Notes under the pieces: generated by a model
Database searches by the model: none
Told to the model about the DNA's origin: nothing
Seen by the model: only the letters and a program-made list of their open reading frames with translations
Shown here: positions 4,914 to 5,986 of the stretch, piece after piece
How the letters are laid out: the number at the start of each line of letters is the position of its first letter
Position numbering within the stretch: position 1 is the stretch's first letter
Assembly: GCA_016180605.1 (NCBI GenBank)
Contig: JACPAW010000083.1
Location: forward strand, 1-5,986
Length of the DNA stretch: 5,986 nt
Direction of reading: 5' to 3'
Origin: Candidatus Omnitrophota bacterium
GTDB taxonomy: Bacteria > Omnitrophota > Gorgyraeia > Aquiviventales > Aquiviventaceae
Position numbers and translations under genes: made by a program

Positions 4914-5615
4914 ATGAGCGCCTTAGTAGCAAGATTACTTACTTTTCGCCAAGAACTGGCAATCGAGATACAAAGATTTATCCTGCTGTGGCGTTACCAA
5001 CATCCCGTGCTGCCGTTTACGCTCTGGTGGCGGCTGGTTCTGAAGCGTTGTTTTGATTTTATGGCGGCATTGATTGGATCCGTTGTTGCCATTCCTCTTA
5101 TAGGTTTGATTGCGCTGGCTGTTAGGCTAGATTCAAAAGGACCGATCTTTTATTCACAAGAGCGGCTTGGCAGATTCGGTGAGCCATTTACGATTTGGAA
5201 GTTTCGGACCATGCATAAGGACGCCGAGGAAGGCGGCCCGGTGTGGGCGAAAGGGGATAAGGATCCCCGGGTTACCCCTCTAGGGCGTTTTCTTCGCCGC
5301 ATTCACTTGGATGAGCTGCCTCAGATTTGGAATGTGATTAAAGGGGATATGAGTTTGGTGGGACCTCGGCCAGAACGAGCCTGCTTTGTGGAGATGCTCA
5401 ACCAGGAAGTTCCTCGCTACGATGAGCGCTTCTTGATTAAACCGGGAATCACCGGGCTTGCCCAGGTTCATTATCGCTATGATCAAACCGTTGCGGATGT
5501 CAAGCGTAAGCTGCGGTTTGACTTGTTATACGTCAAGCGCATGTGCCTTATGTTGGATGCGAGAATCCTCGCCTGGACGCTACTTGTAGTGGTGACAGGT
5601 CGTGGTATTAAGTGA
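4914..5615 (+). CDS. short bacterial sugar transferase (polyprenyl-phosphate phosphoglycosyltransferase, EPS initiation)
   Basis: A 233-residue member of the bacterial sugar transferase family (PF02397; WcaJ C-terminal domain/PglC type). It would transfer a sugar-1-phosphate from a UDP-sugar to undecaprenyl phosphate at the inner membrane, the first step of an exopolysaccharide repeat. Seen: KRCFDF (44-49), a single hydrophobic, Pro-containing segment (about 50-70) as in monotopic re-entrant helices, GPIFYSQERLG (76-86), WKFRTMHKDAE (95-105), LDELPQIWNVIKGDMSLVGP (132-151) with the catalytic Asp133-Glu134 dyad, GPRPER (150-155) and KPGITGLAQV (176-185). The usual N-terminal multi-helix and CoA-binding-like half of EpsB/WcaJ proteins (about 450 residues) is absent. 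AAGGAA six bases upstream sets the start. It sits behind its own sigma-54 promoter. The sugar specificity cannot be read from the sequence. Confidence 0.93.
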   Translation: MSALVARLLTFRQELAIEIQRFILLWRYQHPVLPFTLWWRLVLKRCFDFMAALIGSVVAIPLIGLIALAVRLDSKGPIFYSQERLGRFGEPFTIWKFRTMHKDAEEGGPVWAKGDKDPRVTPLGRFLRRIHLDELPQIWNVIKGDMSLVGPRPERACFVEMLNQEVPRYDERFLIKPGITGLAQVHYRYDQTVADVKRKLRFDLLYVKRMCLMLDARILAWTLLVVVTGRGIK

Positions 5616-5621
5616 AGGGGC

Positions 5622-5644
5622 TCCGCCTGCGCGGTGTAGGCGGA
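5622..5644 (+). repeat. intercistronic hairpin between sugar transferase and next secreted gene
   Basis: TCCGCCT (5622-5628), a 9-nt loop, AGGCGGA (5638-5644). A perfect 7-bp stem directly after the sugar transferase stop, with no U-run. It lies 16 bases before the AGGAGG of the following gene. It may modulate the relative expression of the two genes or act as a weak terminator. Confidence 0.5.
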
Positions 5645-5674
5645 ATGAACGGAAGGAATGAGGAGGATGTGGAG

Positions 5675-5986
5675 ATGAAACGAACAGGTTTGTTAGCGGT
5701 ACTAGCGGCGGGTATCTTGGCTTTTTCCGGGACCGCATCCGCTGTACCGACGATTGATGGGGCAGTGGGAGTGGGTGAGTGGACAGGAGCTTTCCTTACA
5801 GGGCTTGATCCCAATGAGGGATTTCAAGGAGATTCTTGGGATATCTCAGCCTTCTACATTGTTCAGGAAACCGCCGGTGGCGGGCTTGGCAATGGGCTCT
5901 ATTTCCGAATGGACACTTACGCCGCACCTACATTTACTGGTGAGGCACCTTTTATAACAGATGAATCACGTTTTGAAGCTCTGCTA
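5675..5986 (+). CDS. secreted protein, N-terminal part (runs off window); likely PEP-CTERM-system substrate
   Basis: The frame is open from ATG 5675 to the last base, giving 104 residues with no stop reached. AGGAGG (5661-5666) eight bases upstream is a near-perfect RBS. Seen: MKRTGLLAVLAAGILAFSGTASA is a clear Sec signal peptide with cleavage after ASA (21-23). The mature protein starts VPTIDGAVGVGEW (24-36). The IDG-x5-EW pattern is common at the start of secreted CBM9/DOMON-like beta-sandwich domains and of many PEP-CTERM proteins. GLYFRMDTY (74-82) follows. A PEP-CTERM tail would be expected beyond the window but is not seen. It starts 59 bp after the sugar transferase, so it is probably read from the same sigma-54 promoter. 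Confidence 0.82.
   Translation, partial: MKRTGLLAVLAAGILAFSGTASAVPTIDGAVGVGEWTGAFLTGLDPNEGFQGDSWDISAFYIVQETAGGGLGNGLYFRMDTYAAPTFTGEAPFITDESRFEALL

Noticed and set aside
4811..5056. 81-codon frame overlapping the start of the sugar transferase
   Set aside because: Begins upstream of the predicted sigma-54 transcription start, overlaps a well-supported gene in another frame, and shows no protein-like features.
5658..5678. Six-codon mini-ORF (MRRMWR) whose stop overlaps the next start as ATGA
   Set aside because: Its sequence is just the AGGAGG RBS of the next gene read as codons, and its own GGAAGG is too close to the ATG. Coincidence is the simpler reading.

Overview
The window looks like chromosomal DNA of a Gram-negative bacterium that runs a PEP-CTERM/exosortase protein-sorting and exopolysaccharide system. 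The evidence is a complete PEP-CTERM substrate, a polyprenyl-phosphate sugar transferase, a second secreted protein, and two GG-N10-GC (-24/-12, sigma-54) promoter matches in front of them. GC-rich coding DNA, a REP-associated tyrosine transposase (RAYT) and this EPS/PEP-CTERM arrangement would fit Nitrospirota (Nitrospira-like) or a PEP-CTERM-bearing proteobacterium. No rRNA or other marker gene is present, so the lineage is a guess.

Left part (1-3248) is accessory in character. A 5'-truncated RAYT reads rightward to 639. It converges on a leftward block of three closely packed genes, in transcription order: an AAA_14/DUF4143 ATPase (3248-1971), a signal-less SLT-type lytic transglycosylase (1928-1218), and a small exported protein with an Asp-rich loop (1227-679). 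Gaps are 42 bp and then a 10-nt overlap, so the three are probably co-transcribed.

Middle (3244-3481) is a 238-bp, strongly palindromic element. It has 20-bp imperfect terminal inverted repeats (17/20 identical) and at least six internal hairpins. Its left terminus contains the start codon of the ATPase gene. A plausible leftward sigma-70 promoter lies just outside its right terminus, so the whole element could be transcribed as the ATPase 5' leader. Mobile MITE/REP-like repeat and structured leader are both possible readings.

Right part (3482-5986) is the rightward EPS/PEP-CTERM region. A sigma-54 promoter (3676-3691) leads to a PEP-CTERM protein (3744-4568), followed by a strong GC hairpin. 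After an AT-rich gap with a nested inverted repeat (possible enhancer-binding site), a second sigma-54 promoter (4825-4840) leads to a short PglC-sized sugar transferase (4914-5615). A hairpin and a strong RBS then precede a secreted protein that runs off the window (5675-5986). The two matching promoters suggest co-regulation of an exported surface protein with the enzyme that would start synthesis of an exopolysaccharide repeat unit. In known XrtA systems the PrsK/PrsR two-component pair with RpoN plays this regulatory role; no regulator is in the window.
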